Part shown: positions 18,028-26,456 of the stretch, piece after piece
Layout of the letters: each line of letters starts with the position of its first letter
Numbering within the stretch: position 1 is the first letter of the stretch
Assembly (NCBI GenBank): GCA_963743275.1
Contig: CAVUPB010000006.1
Span: forward strand, 62,001 to 126,000
Source: JALYLC01 sp963743275
Lineage (GTDB): Bacteria > Actinomycetota > Thermoleophilia > Gaiellales > JALYLC01
DNA: 64,000 nt
Direction: 5' to 3'
Made by a program: the position numbers and the translations under genes
The notes under the pieces: model-generated
What the model was told of the DNA's origin: nothing
The model's input: the letters and a program-made list of their open reading frames with translations, nothing else
Databases searched by the model: none

Positions 18028-19464
18028 ATGAGGCCGACACGCGACGGAGCACGCGGAGCTCTGGTCGGACTCGCCGTCGGGGACGCGCTCGGCACGACCG
18101 TGGAGTTCAAGGCGCCCGGCACCTTCAAGCCGGTCACCGCGATGACGGGCGGCGGGGTCTTCAAGCTCGCGCCCGGCGAGTTCACCGACGACACGTCGCT
18201 GGCGCTCTGCCTCGCCGAGAGCCTCAGCGAGCTCGGGCGCTTCGACGAGCGGGATCAGCTCGCGCGCTACGTGCGCTGGTGGCGCCACGGCCACCTCTCC
18301 TCGAACGGCCGCGTCTTCGACATCGGCAACGCCACCCGCGCCGCGCTCGCCCACTTCGAGGCGACGGGCGCGCTCCTCGCGGTCGACAGGGAAGCCGCCG
18401 GCAACGGCTCGCTCATGCGCCTCGCTCCGGCCGCGCTCTTCGCGCGCGGCGACGAGGCGCTCGCCGCCGAGCTCGGTGCTCGCAGCTCGCGCACGACCCA
18501 CGGAGCGCGCCAGGCCACCGATGCGTGCCGCCTCTTCGCCGCCATGCTCACCCGCGCGGTCGCGGGGACGAGCAAGGCGGAGCTGCTCGATCCCGGGCTG
18601 TGGGCGCTCGGCAACCTGCATCCCGAGGTCGAGGAGGTGGCACGCGGGTCGTTCCTGCGGCGCGAGCCGCCCGAGATCGAGGGCAGCAGCTACGTCGTGC
18701 GCTGCCTCGAGGCGGCGCTGTGGGCGTTCGCGCGGAGCACGACATTCGCCGAGGGCTGCCTGCTCGCAGTCAATCTCGGCGACGACGCCGACACCACCGC
18801 GGCGGTCTACGGGCAGATCGCCGGCGCGCACTACGGCGAGCATGCGATCCCCTCCGAGTGGCGGGACAAGCTCGCGCTCCGGGACACGATCGACGCGCTC
18901 GCCGAGGCGATGGCGCGCTGGCAGCCGCCGGGCGAGGCGGCGCCCCTGCCCGACCTGCACGCCTACTGGGTCGACCCGGGCGTCCTGCTCGCCGGCGAGT
19001 ATCCCGGCGCGCGCAGCGAGGAGCAGGCGGAGCGCAAGCTCGAGTCGCTGCTCGGCGTGGGCGTCCGGCGCTTCGTCGATCTCACCGAGGAGGGCGAGAG
19101 CGCGCTGCAGCCGTACGCGCCGGTGCTCCGGCGCGTGGCCGCTCGGCTCGGCGTCGACGTCGAATACGGGCGCCACCCGATCCCCGACCTGGGCGTGCCG
19201 CACGGGTCCGAGACGATGCGCGGCATTCTCGACGCCCTCGCGCAGGCGGAGCGCGAGCGGTCGCCGGCCTACGTGCACTGCTGGGGCGGCGTCGGGCGCA
19301 CCGGCATGGTCGTCGGCTGCCACCAGGTCGAGCGGGGCTACAGCGCGGAGCGGGCGCTCGCGCGGATCGAGGAGTTGCGCGACGGGACGAGCAAGGCGTA
19401 CCGGCCGTCGCCGGAGAACCGCGTGCAGAGCGACTTCGTGCGCGGGTGGCCGGGCACGCGCTGA
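18028..19464 (+). CDS. ADP-ribosylglycohydrolase fused to a tyrosine/dual-specificity phosphatase
   Basis: A 478-residue fusion. Residues 1-310 form a DraG/ARH-type hydrolase that removes ADP-ribose. Both metal-binding acidic clusters are visible: F-T-D54-D55-T and G-D252-D253-A-D255-T. Residues 315-478 form a cysteine phosphatase with the CX5R loop HCWGGVGRTG (C418, R424) and a general-acid candidate in the HPIPDLGVPHG segment. GGGAGG lies 6 bp before the ATG. The fusion suggests reversal of two modifications, or removal of a phosphate from ADP-ribose-type products, by one protein. It stands alone between divergent and co-directional genes. Confidence 0.87.
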   Translation: MRPTRDGARGALVGLAVGDALGTTVEFKAPGTFKPVTAMTGGGVFKLAPGEFTDDTSLALCLAESLSELGRFDERDQLARYVRWWRHGHLSSNGRVFDIGNATRAALAHFEATGALLAVDREAAGNGSLMRLAPAALFARGDEALAAELGARSSRTTHGARQATDACRLFAAMLTRAVAGTSKAELLDPGLWALGNLHPEVEEVARGSFLRREPPEIEGSSYVVRCLEAALWAFARSTTFAEGCLLAVNLGDDADTTAAVYGQIAGAHYGEHAIPSEWRDKLALRDTIDALAEAMARWQPPGEAAPLPDLHAYWVDPGVLLAGEYPGARSEEQAERKLESLLGVGVRRFVDLTEEGESALQPYAPVLRRVAARLGVDVEYGRHPIPDLGVPHGSETMRGILDALAQAERERSPAYVHCWGGVGRTGMVVGCHQVERGYSAERALARIEELRDGTSKAYRPSPENRVQSDFVRGWPGTR

Positions 19465-19508
19465 CCGCCCCGGCAGGCTGCGCGCAGCGGTGACACAATC
19501 GCCGCACG

Positions 19509-21008
19509 GTGTCGATGGACCCCCGAGCCCGCAGGTTCCTGGATCCCGACCAGCTCGACCAGGAGCAGAGCGCCGCGCCCGAGGCCGAGCGCGACCTGCC
19601 CGCCCGTGCCGCGATGCCGCCCCTGCTGGCGCTGCAGCGCAGCGCGGGCAACGCGATGGTCAGCCGCCAGGTGGCCGGGACGACCGACATCGCCCGCGCC
19701 CAGGCCGAGGCGGAGCTCGCCATGTTCATGGCGCACAGCTGGGGCAAGGAGAACTTCAAGCCGTCGACCGGCGGCGGGCTCTTCGACGTCGCCTACGACC
19801 CGCGCGCGGGCGAGATGGTGGTCACCGTGCGCATCGCGTTCAAGTTCTCGACGGGCAATCCGTTCGATCCGGAGTGGTTCGCCGCCATCGGCGGCATGGC
19901 CGGCTGGGTCGGCAAGGGCTGGAAGGCCGAGGACTTCATCTGGAAGGACGACGAGAAGACGACGTGGCGGACGCAGGCCGTGGCCGACATCCAGAGCGTG
20001 TGGAGCGAGCGCTACACGTTCTTCACCAAGAAGCCGTACTGGGAAGGGCTGCCGCCCGTGAACGTGCGCGTGGTCATCGCCGACGCGCCCGAGAGCGGTG
20101 ACGACGACAAGAAGGCGCAATGGGTCGTCACGGTCAACAAGTGGCCCGACGACGCCGGCATCGAGGAGTCGATGTCGTGGCCGTCCAACCGCTCGAAGAA
20201 CCAGTCGACGGGCAAGCTGAACGAGAGCTCCCGCGACGCGGGCGGGGTCGACACGCCCGACGTCAACCACTTCAGCCGCAGCACCGCGACGAGGAAGCGC
20301 TACGGGCAGGTCGACACGGACAACCCCGGCCCGATCACGTTCGCGCAGGGCAAGGCCGAGGTCTCGGCCACGGACGCGGCCGCGCTGCAGAAGTTCGGGA
20401 GGACGCTCGGCGCTCCCGACATGCCGCCGTTCCCCGTCACCGTGACGGGGCGGGCGAGCAGCGAGGGCGCCGCCGACCGCAACCGCTCGCTCTCCGACGA
20501 GCGCGCGCGCAACGTCTCCAACGAGATCGTCAAGGGCGGCCCGCAGGTGCAGCCGACGAGCGACTCGAAGGGCGCGGACGGGGCGACCACGGACCCGCTC
20601 TGGCGGCGCGTCGACATCACCGTCGGCACGTTCGAGAGCGACCAGCGCACGGTCGTGCACGAGTTCGGGCACATGCTCGGCCTCGACGACGAGTACCCGA
20701 CCGCGGATCCCAAGCTCGCGACCGACCCCGCCGGCGTCCGCCCCGTGGGCGGCGCGCCGACGCACGCCGCGCTCGTGCAGAGCCTCATGCCGGGGCAGCA
20801 GCCGGTCGTCGCGCATCACAGCGAGAACGTGATGTCGAACGGCGAGCTCGTGCGGCCCCACCACTACGTCACGTTCCTCGAGGCGCTCGGGACGATGACC
20901 GGCACGACCGGCCAGTGGGACATCGCGCCCGACGTCGGCGCGGCCGGTCACGGCCCCGGCGACTTCCCGCTTCCGAAGACCGGGCCGGGCGGGACGGCCA
21001 CCGCGTGA
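19509..21008 (+). CDS. Putative injection-system cargo: LQR..GN leader, OmpA-like domain and metzincin-type protease
   Basis: A 499-residue protein with no signal peptide. Residues 38-52 read PLLALQRSAGNAMVS, the LQR-x-x-GN motif seen near the N terminus of many proteins linked to extracellular contractile injection systems. Residues about 278-375 are OmpA-like (ITFAQGKAEVSATDAAALQK, GRASSEG, RRVDI). They are followed directly by a zinc protease core HEFGHMLGLDDEY (H384, E385, H388, D394) and a Met-turn candidate VMSNG (M442). The fold assignments are mine. No injection-system structural genes are in the window. GTG 19509 is used; ATG 19515 is an alternative. It is coupled to the next gene by a GTGA overlap. 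Confidence 0.72.
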   Translation: MSMDPRARRFLDPDQLDQEQSAAPEAERDLPARAAMPPLLALQRSAGNAMVSRQVAGTTDIARAQAEAELAMFMAHSWGKENFKPSTGGGLFDVAYDPRAGEMVVTVRIAFKFSTGNPFDPEWFAAIGGMAGWVGKGWKAEDFIWKDDEKTTWRTQAVADIQSVWSERYTFFTKKPYWEGLPPVNVRVVIADAPESGDDDKKAQWVVTVNKWPDDAGIEESMSWPSNRSKNQSTGKLNESSRDAGGVDTPDVNHFSRSTATRKRYGQVDTDNPGPITFAQGKAEVSATDAAALQKFGRTLGAPDMPPFPVTVTGRASSEGAADRNRSLSDERARNVSNEIVKGGPQVQPTSDSKGADGATTDPLWRRVDITVGTFESDQRTVVHEFGHMLGLDDEYPTADPKLATDPAGVRPVGGAPTHAALVQSLMPGQQPVVAHHSENVMSNGELVRPHHYVTFLEALGTMTGTTGQWDIAPDVGAAGHGPGDFPLPKTGPGGTATA

Positions 21009-21466
21009 CCCCGCCTTCCCTGCCGCCGGGCGTGCTCGTGCAGTCGCTCTACGTCACGGACGAGGGCGAGGAGTCCGGCTGGCGCGTGTGGGAGGACGGC
21101 ACCCACGAGTCGCGCCGGCTGAGCGCGCCGTGGGCGATCGTCTCGACGCTCGACGACGCCGCGCTCGCGGCCGTGCGCAGCGCCCTCGACGGCGCCGATC
21201 TCGCCGGCATGGCCGGTGTCCACAGCGCCGGTGAGGGCCCCCGGCAGTTGGCGACGCTCTGGTTCCAGGCCGTCAGCCGCGGCACGCCGTTCACCGTCGC
21301 GCTCGCGGGCGGCGCCCGCCTCGAGGCGCTCGACGCATTGACGGCGGAGCTGATCGCCGCGCTCGCGGGGCCGGGCGGCTTTCCGCCCGCCGCCGTAGGC
21401 CCCGCCAGACGCTCTTCCCCTCAGTCCGCTTCGTACTTGAACGAGATGGCGAGGCGCACGCGGTAG
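21005..21466 (+). CDS. Small protein translationally coupled to the metzincin-like gene
   Basis: A 153-residue protein of unknown family that begins with GTG inside the stop of the previous gene (GTGA). It has no signal peptide or membrane segment. The sequence is acidic at first (YVTDEGEESGWRVWEDGTHE) and then alpha/beta in character (DDAALAAVRSALDGADLAG). Its last 15 residues overlap the convergent dodecin gene by 46 bp. That tail may be an artefact if a base is miscalled near 21395. The coupling suggests a chaperone, inhibitor or accessory for the protease-like protein; this is inference only. Confidence 0.6.
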   Translation: MTPPSLPPGVLVQSLYVTDEGEESGWRVWEDGTHESRRLSAPWAIVSTLDDAALAAVRSALDGADLAGMAGVHSAGEGPRQLATLWFQAVSRGTPFTVALAGGARLEALDALTAELIAALAGPGGFPPAAVGPARRSSPQSASYLNEMARRTR

Positions 21467-21633
21467 TCGGCGACCTTTCCGTCCTTGATCGTGACGTCGA
21501 AGCGGGTCGCCTCGGCGACGCGCAGGTCGCGGATCGTGTGCCCGGCCGTCGCGACGGCGTTCTGCGCGGCTGCCTCCCACGACTCGGCGCTCGTGCCGAT
21601 GACCTCGGTGACGCGATACACGCTGTCAGCCAT
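21421..21633 (-). CDS. Dodecin family flavin-binding protein
   Basis: A 70-residue protein with the complete dodecin pattern: VYRVTEVIGTSAESWEAAAQ, then NAVATAGHTIRDLRVAE, and the basic C-terminal strand DYRVRLAISFKYEAD. Dodecins form hollow 12-mers that store flavin or CoA in the cytoplasm. The ribosome site AGAGGAG is 6 bp before the ATG. About 107 bases upstream, on the same strand, lies the three-hairpin element copy A, which could regulate it. Confidence 0.92.
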   Translation of the reverse strand: MADSVYRVTEVIGTSAESWEAAAQNAVATAGHTIRDLRVAEATRFDVTIKDGKVADYRVRLAISFKYEAD

Positions 21634-21740
21634 GCTTGCGCTCCTCTCGGGTAGGCCCCGCTCGTGGCAACGAGGCGATTATCGCGCACAGCAGGCGAGT
21701 GGCGCCCGTTGGCAGGTGCGCGCCCATCCTTTCGGCCAGC

Positions 21741-21805
21741 GTAGTCCTCCGTAGCGGAGACGCGGGCATCCTCCGATGCCGCGACAGGCGAGAGCTGGAA
21801 GCCTG
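21741..21805 (-). other. Three-hairpin element, copy A, upstream of dodecin
   Basis: Read on the minus strand: P1 CAGGC/GCCTG (21785-21789 and 21801-21805) with loop TTCCAGCTCTC; P2 GGCATC/GATGCC (21765-21770 and 21775-21780); P3 CTCCG/CGGAG (21747-21751 and 21755-21759); then ACTAC. The 66-base core aligns without gaps to copy B at 9626-9692 with about 79% identity. P1 and P2 differ in sequence but remain paired. Position and orientation relative to the downstream gene match copy B. Confidence 0.45.
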
Positions 21806-21846
21806 ACGTGTTGGATGCCACAAGAGTCACGAGGGAGGGGAGTCCC

Positions 21847-23064
21847 ATGAGGCGCGGTCTTCTGGTCGCTCTTGTCTTCATGGTCGGCGCGGTGCTGCCG
21901 GTGGCGGCCGGCGCGGCTCCGCCGGTGCTCTTGTCGGTCGGCCAGGTCGACCGGCACCCGACAGCCGCGTGGTCACTCCCGACGGGCGTCGAAGCCCACG
22001 TCGTCGAGGTCGCCACGAGTCCGGCGGCGGGCTCGAACGGCTACTTCTTCGCCGAGAACGTCAAGGCGTTCTCGGTGCCCCAGCCGACGGACACGAGCTG
22101 GACATACGGGTATCAGCTCGACCCCGGCACCTACTACGTTCACGTCGCCGGCTACGACACGACATGCATCGGCACGTGCCCGACGCGCGAGTTCTCGGGC
22201 GTCCTGGCGCTGGTGATCCCGGCGCCGCCCGTCGTGCCGGTCACGCCGGTTGTGCCTGCTCCAACGACGGTAACGACGCAGCTCACCGTCAACGTGAAGG
22301 CGTCCAGCGCAAAGACGCCCACCGGCAATTCGCAGATCGTCGTGCAGAGCTCCACCGTGCACGGCAGCACCCCGCCTTCGGTCGGCAGCGTGAAATACAC
22401 GCTCAGCGGCAAGCTCTTCCACAAGACGCTGTACGGCAAGGTCGCGAACGGCACGGACGCGCACGTCACCCGCTTCAGCCACCTCGAGCCAGGCACCTAC
22501 ACGCTGACGGCTCAGTACCTCGGCGGCGCCGATGCTTCGGTGACGTACGCCGCGAGCCCGGTCGTCACCAGGCGCTTCACGATCAAGCCGCCCGCGCCGA
22601 GGCCGCTCCGGCAGGCGCGGCTCGCCGGGAGCTTCGACGTCACCCAGCGGTTCACGTCGGTCTACGGCATCGACCTCAAGGCCGGCAGCAAGGGCACCGG
22701 TTCCTGGACGTTCGCGCCGCTCTGCCGGGCCGGGGTATGCAACGTGCGCCTGACGTTCCCGTACGGGCATGCGTCGGACGTCATCTCGACCCCTCACACC
22801 CAGCGCGTTCCGCTGAAGCGCAGCGGCGCGACCTACACGGGAGCGGCCAGGGCGTCGACGCTCGAGTGCAGCATCGGCCACGAGGTGGCCGGGACGCTGA
22901 CGGTGAAGCTGCGCGTCACGAAGGCGGCCTGGATCGGCGGAAAGTGGAGCGCGACGCGCTTCACCGGGAGCTCCCGGCTCGCGGCGCCGTCGGCCACGGC
23001 GGGCATCTACCGCTGCCCGGCCGCCGGTTACACGGCCACTCTCAGCGGTGTGCCCGCGAGCTGA
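21847..23064 (+). CDS. Secreted protein with Ig-like region and proline-rich linker
   Basis: A 405-residue exported protein of unknown function. Residues 1-25 are a clear Sec signal (RRGLLVALVFMVGAVLPVAA, cleavage near AGA-AP). Then come a beta-rich domain with paired cysteines (TTCIGTCP), a proline/valine linker (VIPAPPVVPVTPVVPAPTTV), an Ig-like segment (residues about 155-255, ending LEPGTYTLTAQYLGG) and a C-terminal beta domain with four cysteines. GGGAGGGGAG precedes the ATG. It is probably a cell-surface or extracellular matrix protein. Confidence 0.75.
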   Translation: MRRGLLVALVFMVGAVLPVAAGAAPPVLLSVGQVDRHPTAAWSLPTGVEAHVVEVATSPAAGSNGYFFAENVKAFSVPQPTDTSWTYGYQLDPGTYYVHVAGYDTTCIGTCPTREFSGVLALVIPAPPVVPVTPVVPAPTTVTTQLTVNVKASSAKTPTGNSQIVVQSSTVHGSTPPSVGSVKYTLSGKLFHKTLYGKVANGTDAHVTRFSHLEPGTYTLTAQYLGGADASVTYAASPVVTRRFTIKPPAPRPLRQARLAGSFDVTQRFTSVYGIDLKAGSKGTGSWTFAPLCRAGVCNVRLTFPYGHASDVISTPHTQRVPLKRSGATYTGAARASTLECSIGHEVAGTLTVKLRVTKAAWIGGKWSATRFTGSSRLAAPSATAGIYRCPAAGYTATLSGVPAS

Positions 23065-23094
23065 GTGCCGGCAGCCTCCGAACGGACCAGGTGG

Positions 23095-23131
23095 CCCCCC
23101 TGATGTGAGCGCCGCGGCCCCGCCCTAGCTT
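23095..23131 (+). promoter_or_regulatory. Candidate promoter element: C6 tract, 25 bases, TAGCTT
   Basis: Six cytosines (23095-23100) are followed after exactly 25 bases by TAGCTT (23126-23131), upstream of the methyltransferase gene. The same arrangement and a similar block after the C tract (TGATGTGAGCGCC against TAAGTTGGGCGCC) occur at 32996-33032, upstream of a LuxR/AAA gene. A shared activator site is inferred. Confidence 0.35.
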
Positions 23132-23162
23132 CCGGTGCGTTCCCAACGCAAGGAGGCACCTC

Positions 23163-24243
23163 ATGGCAACGGTCGAGCAGACCCCCGCCATCGACGGCGA
23201 CAAGCTGATGGCGTTCGTGTTCAACGCCGTGGACGAGGTCGGCGGCGCGCTCAACGCCGCGCTGGTCGTGATGGGCGACCGCCTCGGCTGGTACCGCGCG
23301 ATGGCCGGCGCCGGGCCGCTCGTCGTCGAAGGACCTGGCCGAGAAGACCGGCTCGTCGGAGCGCTACGTGCGCGAGTGGCTGAACGCCCAGGCCGCCGGC
23401 GGCTTCGTCGAGTACGACCCCGAGACCCGGCGCTACACGCTGCCGCCCGAGCAGGCCGTGGCCCTGACCGACAGCGACAGCCCGGCGTACCTGCCCGGGT
23501 TCTTCCAGATCGCGATCGGGTCGATCCTCGACTCGCCGCGGATCACCGATGCGGCGCAGAGCGGCGCCGGGGTCGGGTGGCACGAGCACCACGACCACGT
23601 CTTCGAGGGCTGCGAGCGCTTCTTCCGCCCCGGCTACAACGCCAACCTCGTGGCCGAGTGGCTGCCGTCGCTCGACGGCGTCGTCGAGAAGCTCGAGCGC
23701 GGGGCGAAGGTCGCCGACATCGGCTGCGGCCACGGCTCGTCGACGATCCTGATGGCGCAGGCGTTCCCGAAGTCGACGTTCGTGGGCTCCGACTACCACG
23801 CCGGCTCGATCGAGACGGCGCGCGCCCGCGCCGCGGAGGCCGGCGTCTCCGGCCGCGTGAGCTTCGAGGCCGTCGCGGCTGCCGACCATCCGGGCTCGGA
23901 CTACGATCTCATCACCATGTTCGACTGCCTGCACGACATGGGCGACCCGGTCGGTGCGGCCCGCCAGGTGGCGAGCCTGCTCGCGCCGGACGGGACGTGG
24001 ATGATCGTCGAGCCGAACGCCGGCGACAAGACGGAGGAGAACTTCAACCCCGTCGGCCGCGCCTACTACGCGTTCTCGACGCTGCTCTGCACGCCCGCCT
24101 CGCTCTCGCAGGAGGTCGGCCTCGCGCTCGGCGCGCAGGCCGGCGAGGCGCGCATCCGCGACGTCGTCACCGCCGGCGGCCTGACCCGCTTCCGGCGCGC
24201 TTCCGAGACGCCCTTCAACCTCGTCTTCGAGGCGAGGCGGTGA
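23163..24243 (+). CDS. Class I SAM-dependent methyltransferase with winged-helix N terminus (one frame break)
   Basis: About 359 residues. The N-terminal part (KLMAFVFNAVDEVGGALNAA) and the segment DLAEKTGSSERYVREWLNAQ form the dimerising winged-helix region common in O-methyltransferase-like proteins. The SAM-binding motif is VADIGCGHGSST, followed by GSDYH (acidic loop) and MFDCLHDMGDP. The frame changes near 23328; one extra base there would rejoin the two parts. The gene starts after a good AAGGAGG site and ends 1 bp before the hydrolase-glycosyltransferase gene, so both belong to one operon. Substrate unknown. Confidence 0.83.
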
Positions 24244-24244
24244 C

Positions 24245-26404
24245 GTGAGCCACAGCGCCACCGGTACGCGCTCGCGCGAGCCCGACGAGTGCGGGTACGC
24301 GAGCGCGGCCGATGGCCTGCGGCTGTACTGGGAGGTACACGGCGGCGGGAGCACGACGATCGTGCTCCTGCCGCCGAACCCCATCAGCCACTCGCGCATC
24401 TGGAAGGCGCAGGTCCACTACCTCGCGCGCCACTACCGCGTCGTCGTCTACGACGGCCGCGGGAACGGCAAGTCCGACAGCCCCGACCCGTCGGGGCTGT
24501 GGCTCGACGAGTGGCGGGCGGCGGACTGCCTCGCCGTGATGGACGCCACGGCAACCCGGACGGCCGTGCTCGCGGGCATCTGCACCGACGGGGTCTGGCC
24601 GTGCATCCAGATCGCCGCGGCGCACCCCGAGCGGGTGCTGGGCGTGGTGGCGCTCTGCCCGGGCCTGCCGCTGGTGGCGCCGCCGCTCCCCTGGCGGGCC
24701 CGCGGCCGCCCGGCCTTCGAGCAGGACGTCGCAGACCCGCAGGGGTGGCAGAAGGAGAACCGCCACTCCATGCGCCGCGACTACGCGGGCTACCTCGAGT
24801 TCTTCCTCGGCGAGATGTTCCCGGAGCCGCATTCGACCAAGCCGATCGAGGACGCGGTCGCGTACGCCCTCGACGGCCCGGTCGAGGCGATGCTGATGCG
24901 CGACGGGCCCCTGGTCGCGCCGACCAGGGAGGACGTCGAGGCAGCTGTGCCGGCGCGTGCGCTGCCCGGTGCTCGTGATCCAGGGCGATCGCGACAACTG
25001 CCAGCCCGCGGAGCGCGGCTTCGCGCTCGCACGCGCTCACGGGGGCCGAGCACGTGGTCATGAGCGGCGCCGGCCACATCCCCATCGTCCGTCACCCGGT
25101 CCGCGTCAACCGCCTCATCCGCGAGTTCGCCGATCGCGTCGCGCCGCAGGCGCCGCCGGCGGCGAACGGACGCCGGGCGACGCGCGCGCAGCAACGCGCG
25201 CTCCTGGTGTGCTCGCCGATCGGCCTCGGCCACGTCTGGCGCGACATCGCGATCGCGGACGAGCTGCGCACGCTCCACCCCGGACTCGAGATCGAGTGGC
25301 TCGCCCAGCACCCCGTCACGACGGTGCTCGAGGCGCGCGGCGAGCGCATCCACCCCGCGAGCGCCGAGCTCGCTCCCGAGGCCGCCCACGTCGACGCCGA
25401 GACGCGCGAGCACGAGCTCAACGCCTTTCAGATGCTGCGCCGCCTCGACGAGATCTTCTGCGCCAACTTCATGGTCTTCGACGACCTCGTGCGCAGCGAG
25501 CGCTTCGACCTCTGGATCGCCGACGAGGCCTGGGAGGTCGACTACTTCCTGCACGAGAACCCGGCGCTGAAGACGGCGCCGTACGTGTGGCTCACCGACT
25601 TCGTCGGCGTCCTGCCGATGCCCGAGGGCGGCGAGCGCGAGGCGTTCCTCGCCGCCGACCACAACGCGCAGATGGTCGAGCACGTCGCCGCCCACCCGCA
25701 GCTGCGCGACCGCGCGCTCTTCGTCGGCGACCCCGAGGACATCGTCGCCGAGCGCCTCGGGCCCGGCCTGCCGTCGATCGGCGAGTGGACGCGGCAGCAC
25801 TTCGCGTTCACGGGCTACGTCACCGGCTTCGACCCGGCGGGGATCGCCGACCGCGAGGCCCTGCGCGCCGAGCTCGGCTACGGCCCGGACGAGAAGATCT
25901 GCATCGTCACGGCCGGCGGCTCCGTCGCCGGGATCGACCTGCTCGAGCGCGCCGCCGCCGCGTTCCCGGAGGCGAAGGCAGCGCATCCCGGAGCTGCGCA
26001 TGATCCTCGTCACCGGCCCGCGCATCGACCCGCGCTCGCTGCCCTCGGGCGACGGGCTCGAGACGCGCGGCTACGTGCACCGGCTGCACCGGCAGCTCGC
26101 GGCCTGCGACATCGCGATCAGCCACGGCGGGCTCGCGACGACGATGGAGCTCGCCGCGTGCGGGCGCCCGTTCCTGTACTTCCCGCTGCGCCGCCACTTC
26201 GAGCAGAACCACCACGTCGCCCACCGGCTGCGCCGCCACGGAGCGGGCAGGCGGATGGACTTCGGCGCCGACGGGCCGTCCGAGATCGCCGCGGCGATGG
26301 CCGAGGAGCTCGCCCGCGAGCCACGTTGCTTCCGGCCGGTCGACACGGGCGCCGCGGCCCGCGCGGCGCAGGCGATCGGCGAGCTGCTCACACCGGCGCG
26401 CTGA
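24245..26404 (+). CDS. Alpha/beta hydrolase fused to a GT28/MGT-like glycosyltransferase (three frame breaks)
   Basis: About 719 residues. The N-terminal 290 residues are an alpha/beta hydrolase: oxyanion segment LLPPNPISHSRIW, nucleophile elbow AGICTDG with cysteine in place of the usual serine, acid candidate in QGDRDN and histidine in GAGHIPIV. A short linker leads to a glycosyltransferase-B fold. This starts LLVCSPIGLGHVWRDIAIAD and ends with the nucleotide-sugar site AISHGGLATTMELAACGRPF and EQNHHVAHRL. Frame changes near 24950, 25035 and 25985 are each explained by one extra base. The domain signatures pass smoothly through all three, so I treat it as one gene. GTG start 1 bp after the methyltransferase. 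Probably acts on a small glycosylated metabolite. Confidence 0.75.
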
Positions 26405-26413
26405 GCGTCCGCC

Positions 26414-26426
26414 GCTCTCAGAGAGC
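26414..26426. promoter_or_regulatory. Perfect 13-bp dyad between genes
   Basis: GCTCTCAGAGAGC lies 9 bases after the glycosyltransferase stop and 30 bases before the next ATG. It could be an operator for the gene at 26457 or a small terminator stem. A -10-like TACGGT follows at 26443-26448, 8 bases before that ATG. Confidence 0.35.
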
Positions 26427-26456
26427 TCTTATGTTCGCGGCCTACGGTTCCCGGCC

